NCBI GenBank assembly: GCA_963703555.1
Contig: CAVPEV010000027.1
Coordinates: 1 to 15,542 of the forward strand
DNA: 15,542 nucleotides
Origin: CAVPEV01 sp963703555
Lineage (GTDB): Bacteria; Actinomycetota; Actinomycetes; Actinomycetales; Cellulomonadaceae
Direction of reading: 5' to 3'
Position numbers and translations under genes: made by a program
Notes under the pieces: model-generated
What the model was told of the DNA's origin: nothing
What the model saw: the letters and a program-made list of their open reading frames with translations, nothing else
Database searches by the model: none
In this document: piece by piece, positions 12,848-15,542 of the stretch
How positions within the stretch are numbered: position 1 is the stretch's first letter
Layout of the letters: every line of letters starts with the position of its first letter

Positions 12848-13684
12848 GTGGCCGACTCCCCCCGCACCACCCCCGTCGCCGACCTCCTGGCGCTGCTCCG
12901 CCGCGACCCGGGGCGGCCTCGGCTGACCTGGTATGGCGACGAGGACGAGCGCGTCGAACTGTCCGGTGCGGTGCTGGAGAACTGGGTGAGCAAGACGGTC
13001 AACCTCCTCGTGGAAGAGTTCGACGCCGGCCCCGGCACCCACGTCCTGCTCGACCTGCCACCGCACTGGCGGGCGGTCGTGTGGGCGCTCGCCGTGTGGC
13101 GGGCGGGCGCGTGCGTGGTGCTGGTGGACACCGACGACGCGGCTGACCGCGGCGATGCGGCCGACACGGACTCGCTTCCGGTGCCCGGCGCCGGGGCCGT
13201 GGACCTGGTCGTGACGGACCGACCGGCGGCGCACACGGCTCGCGGGGTCCCGGTCGTCGCCGTCTCACTCCCCGCGCTCGCTCGGCAGTTCGACACAGAG
13301 CTGCCGGCTGGCACGATCGACGCCGCGTCGGCGGTGATGACCTACGCCGACCGCATCGGCTGGGTCCGGGAGGCTGACCCCGCCGCGGAGGCGCTGGAGG
13401 TGGGCGGCAGGACCGCCGCGGACCACGCCGGGCTGGCGGGCTGGGCAGCGGCGGGCATCAGCGTGCCGGTAGGTACACGGGTACTGACCGGTGGCGACGG
13501 CTCGCAGGGGTTCGCAGTCGCCAGGGTGCTCCGCACGGTGTGCGGTGCGCTCGGCCGGGACGGGTCCGTGGTGCTGGTGAGCTCGGCGCAGGCCGCCGCG
13601 CTAGCGAAGGACCCGGGGCGGCGCGTGGATCTCGTCGCTGCGGAGCGGGTGACCCAGGAGGACCAGGTGACCCAGGCGGGATGA
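12848..13684 (+). CDS. TIGR03089 family protein
   Basis: This 278-residue protein matches the actinobacterial TIGR03089 family (mycobacterial Rv3268 type). It resembles the N-terminal part of AMP-binding acyl/peptide synthetases but is much shorter than a full enzyme. Family-typical stretches are RLTWYGDEDERVELSG (25-40), LENWVSKTVNLLVEEF (43-58), GPGTHVLLDLPPHW (61-74) and AVWRAGACVVLVD (82-94). No ATP-binding P-loop of the YTSGTTG type and no C-terminal adenylation subdomain can be seen, so adenylating activity is unlikely. Function is unknown. GTG at 12848 is preferred over starts upstream because a TAGGGT box ends 7 bases before it. It is divergent from whiB and lies just upstream of the LCP gene, as its relatives commonly do. 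Confidence 0.85.
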   Translation: MADSPRTTPVADLLALLRRDPGRPRLTWYGDEDERVELSGAVLENWVSKTVNLLVEEFDAGPGTHVLLDLPPHWRAVVWALAVWRAGACVVLVDTDDAADRGDAADTDSLPVPGAGAVDLVVTDRPAAHTARGVPVVAVSLPALARQFDTELPAGTIDAASAVMTYADRIGWVREADPAAEALEVGGRTAADHAGLAGWAAAGISVPVGTRVLTGGDGSQGFAVARVLRTVCGALGRDGSVVLVSSAQAAALAKDPGRRVDLVAAERVTQEDQVTQAG

Positions 13685-13757
13685 GCGCGACGGCCACCGC
13701 GTACATCCAGGACGCCGCACCGCCCGTCACTAGCACCGTCATGGTGCCCGAGGCTAG

Positions 13758-13795
13758 CCGCTGACCTGCACGCCTTCCGCTGACCTGCACACCTT
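13758..13795. repeat. 19-bp tandem repeat upstream of the LCP gene
   Basis: CCGCTGACCTGCACGCCTT (13758-13776) is followed directly by a copy with one change, G to A (13777-13795). It is non-coding and lies about 50-85 bases upstream of the LCP -10 box, a position where a regulator could bind two adjacent sites. Confidence 0.8.
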
Positions 13796-13844
13796 CTCCA
13801 CGCGGTCAGCCCGGTCCCGCCCCGCCTGGGGGCCCGGCCGCACT

Positions 13845-13850
13845 TACGCT
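13845..13850 (+). promoter_or_regulatory. -10 box of the LCP gene (leaderless)
   Basis: TACGCT is followed by 7 bases (GGATGGC) and the GTG at 13858. No Shine-Dalgarno is present. Confidence 0.5.
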
Positions 13851-13857
13851 GGATGGC

Positions 13858-15120
13858 GTGACCCCCCGACACGCCGCGTCGGAGCGCCTGCATGCACCGC
13901 GGCACTCCCGAACGGCCCGCTCGCACGGCGTCCGGCACGTCGTCGCGCTGATGCTCACGGCGGTGCTGTCCTTCGGCGCCACCGGTGCCGTCGCCGCCTA
14001 CACGCACTTCCAGGGCAACGTCAACGTCGCCGACGTCAGCAGCCTGGTCGGTCCGCCACCCTCGTCGACCGCGACGAACGTGGCGGACCCGAATGCCGGG
14101 CGGGCGCTGAACATCCTCGTGATGGGCTCGGACCAGCGCAACGGCGAGGACGGGGCGATCGGCGGCTACGTCGGTGGCATGCGCTCGGACACGACGATGG
14201 TGGCGCACGTCTCCGCCGACCGGTCCCGGGTGGACGTGGTGTCGATCCCGCGGGACTCGCTGGTGGACATCCCGTCCTGCACCGCCACCAACGGCAAGAC
14301 CTCCCGGGCGACCCGGGACATGTTCAACTCGGCGTTCGCCACCGGGGCGGACCTGGGCGGGGACACCGCCTCCGCAGCCGCCTGCACCATCAAGACCGTG
14401 CAGCAGGACACGGGCCTGACCATCGACCACTGGGTCGTGGTCGACTTCGCCGGCTTCATCCGCATGGTCGACGCGATCGGCGGCGTGCCCATCTGCATCC
14501 CCAACGCCATGGACGCACCGAAGGCCGGCCTGCAGGTCGCGGCGGGCTACCAGACGTTGGACGGCACCACGGCGCTGGCGTACGCGCGGGCGCGGACCGG
14601 CCAGGGTGTGGGTGACGGCTCGGACACCAACCGGATCGGCCGCCAGCAGCAGCTCATCGCCGCGACCATGCGCGAGCTGCTGTCGAAGAACATGCTCACC
14701 AACGTGCCGCAGCTGATGGGCTTCCTCGACGGTGCCACTCAGGCCCTCACCGTCGACAAGGGGCTCGGTGCGCTGAGCGACATGGCCGGCCTCGGCTACA
14801 GCCTGCGCGGCATCAGCAGTGGCAACATCACGTTCATGACGATCCCGTTCGGCGCGGCACCGACCGACCCGAACCGCGTCGTGTGGACCTCCGATGCACA
14901 CCGGATCTGGCAGAACATGCTCAACGACGTGCCGCTGACGGATGGTGCCGCTGGGGCGGCGACGCCCTCGACCACCGCGACCGCACCGTCGGCGGGCTCG
15001 ACGGCCGCGGCTGTCCCGTCCACGGCCGCCACCGGGTCGGCGGTTCCGACACCGCAGGCGACCAAGCAGGCCGGCAAGGAGGCCTTCACCGCCGACGACG
15101 TCACCGCCGTCTGCGGCTGA
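13858..15120 (+). CDS. LCP (LytR-CpsA-Psr) family cell-wall polymer ligase
   Basis: This 420-residue membrane-anchored enzyme has a short basic cytoplasmic N-terminus, one helix (about 27-47) and an extracytoplasmic LCP domain. LCP proteins move lipid-linked polysaccharide onto peptidoglycan, arabinogalactan in the mycobacterial case. Catalytic and lipid-phosphate-binding motifs are present: ILVMGSDQR (86-94), MRSDTTMVAHV (108-118), SIPRDSLVDIP (129-139), VDFAGFIRMVDAIGGVPICIP (195-215) and AYARARTGQG...DTNRIGRQQQ (241-265), including the conserved Asp and Arg residues. A Thr/Ala/Ser-rich segment (about 363-405) follows, and the end is short (DDVTAVCG), so the second C-terminal LytR_C domain seen in some relatives is absent. 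The GTG start follows a TACGCT box by 7 bases. The next gene starts 2 bases after its stop. Confidence 0.92.
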   Translation: MTPRHAASERLHAPRHSRTARSHGVRHVVALMLTAVLSFGATGAVAAYTHFQGNVNVADVSSLVGPPPSSTATNVADPNAGRALNILVMGSDQRNGEDGAIGGYVGGMRSDTTMVAHVSADRSRVDVVSIPRDSLVDIPSCTATNGKTSRATRDMFNSAFATGADLGGDTASAAACTIKTVQQDTGLTIDHWVVVDFAGFIRMVDAIGGVPICIPNAMDAPKAGLQVAAGYQTLDGTTALAYARARTGQGVGDGSDTNRIGRQQQLIAATMRELLSKNMLTNVPQLMGFLDGATQALTVDKGLGALSDMAGLGYSLRGISSGNITFMTIPFGAAPTDPNRVVWTSDAHRIWQNMLNDVPLTDGAAGAATPSTTATAPSAGSTAAAVPSTAATGSAVPTPQATKQAGKEAFTADDVTAVCG

Positions 15121-15122
15121 GC

Positions 15123-15542
15123 ATGCGCCCCGAGGACCGTCCAGCCGCCGGTCGCGACGGCGACGCCCCGCCGCCGAGCTTCCTGCCCGAGCGGTCCCAG
15201 CCACGACCCGACGCCGCCGGCGCCGTCCCGGTGACACCTCGCCGACCTCCGTCCCCGGCGGGCTCCCGGGCCGTATCACCCGGTGCGGCCGTTCGCGGAC
15301 GCGCCGCCGCCCCCGCGAACGCACGGCCGGCCGGTCCCGCCAACGCACGGCCGCCCGCGTCCGCCAACCCCCAGCACGGCCCGGCGTCGTTCCCGCCCAC
15401 CCACACGGCGCGGCCCGAGCGGTACGGGACCGCCGGATCCCCCATCCCACCGCCCCTGCCACTGCCTGCGCAGTCCGTGTCGGCTGCGATGCACCGCACC
15501 ACGGGGACCGGCCGCCCGACGCATCCACCCACTTCCGCCGAT
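15123..15542 (+). CDS. N-terminal part of a further protein, probably a second LCP protein (cut by right edge)
   Basis: An open frame begins at ATG 15123, 2 bases after the LCP stop, and runs 140 codons to the window end without a stop. It is Pro/Ala/Arg-rich and low in hydrophobics, hence disordered and cytoplasmic; PPPSFLPERSQPRPD (16-30) resembles the leaders that precede the membrane helix of many actinobacterial LCP proteins. A 24-bp imperfect duplication encodes the repeated ANARP units (AACGCACGGCCG at 15318-15329 and 15342-15353). No helix or catalytic motif has been reached, so the LCP assignment rests on this leader and the tandem position. Tight spacing implies co-translation with the upstream LCP gene. 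Confidence 0.6.
   Translation, partial: MRPEDRPAAGRDGDAPPPSFLPERSQPRPDAAGAVPVTPRRPPSPAGSRAVSPGAAVRGRAAAPANARPAGPANARPPASANPQHGPASFPPTHTARPERYGTAGSPIPPPLPLPAQSVSAAMHRTTGTGRPTHPPTSAD

Larger units (their letters stand above)
13685..13857. other. Intergenic gap upstream of the LCP gene
   Basis: No convincing gene is seen here. A possible imperfect stem (CTAGC 13730-13734 with GCTAG 13753-13757, or GCACC 13733-13737 with GGTGC 13743-13747) could serve as a weak end for the TIGR03089 transcript, but no U-tract follows. It is followed by a 19-bp tandem repeat and the LCP promoter. Confidence 0.4.

Noticed and set aside
13458..13790. Possible small membrane protein on the minus strand (a TVLVTGGAASWMYAVAVALI stretch)
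   Set aside because: It overlaps the end of the TIGR03089 gene, and the rest is Pro/Arg-rich. No Shine-Dalgarno or -10 box supports it.
13342..15528. A 728-codon minus-strand open frame opposite the LCP genes
   Set aside because: Long antisense frames are normal at this GC content. It lies opposite an LCP gene with all motifs, is Arg/Gly-rich, and has no start context.

Overview
The window is about 15.1 kb of very GC-rich actinobacterial chromosome joined at its left end to about 0.42 kb of clearly different, near-50% GC DNA. Gene content and order suggest a member of the Micrococcales, perhaps Cellulomonadaceae. Signs are leaderless GTG/ATG starts behind TAnnnT -10 boxes, a WhiB2-type regulator, DUF3499, TIGR03089 and LCP proteins, and a WbbL-type rhamnosyltransferase. 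The family names are recognised from sequence by eye, not from a search, and the taxonomic placement is inference.

Layout. (1) Positions 1-419 are foreign-looking DNA. The minus strand resembles the stretch ahead of the reverse-transcriptase gene of a bacterial group II intron, and an ORF with a strong ribosome binding site leaves the left edge. (2) About 420-475 is the breakpoint, which appears to cut off the C-terminus of a SpoIIM-family membrane protein (447-1256, minus). (3) A divergent RDD-family membrane protein lies at 1295-2131 (plus). (4) A leftward cluster follows: DUF3499, a small zinc-ribbon protein, a phosphomannomutase-like protein that lacks its catalytic motifs, a Trm112-like protein and a cation diffusion facilitator (5725 down to 2137). 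(5) Divergent from DUF3499 are a zincin-like protein without HExxH (5793-6248) and a WbbL-type rhamnosyltransferase (6288-7148), both plus. (6) A leftward operon runs from a recognisable sigma-70-type promoter: whiB2-like gene, a 1177-residue glycosyltransferase/membrane fusion, and a DUF5719 exported protein (12622 down to 7214), with overlapping genes. (7) Rightward are TIGR03089 (12848-13684), an LCP-family ligase (13858-15120) and the start of another protein with a long Pro/Ala-rich N-terminus, probably a second LCP protein, cut by the right edge.

How it fits together. The order manB-like / DUF3499 / zincin-like / wbbL / whiB2 / TIGR03089 / LCP recalls the mycobacterial manB-whiB2-wbbL-cpsA neighbourhood. 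The theme is envelope assembly: a lipid-linked rhamnosyl linker (WbbL), attachment of polymers to peptidoglycan (LCP), an uncharacterised membrane glycosyltransferase plus exported partner, and a WhiB regulator of division or development. The most unusual native gene is the phosphomannomutase homologue. It sits in the manB position, yet its phosphoserine, metal, sugar and phosphate loops are all changed, so it looks like a pseudoenzyme. I found no CRISPR array, tRNA, rRNA or convincing new defence system.
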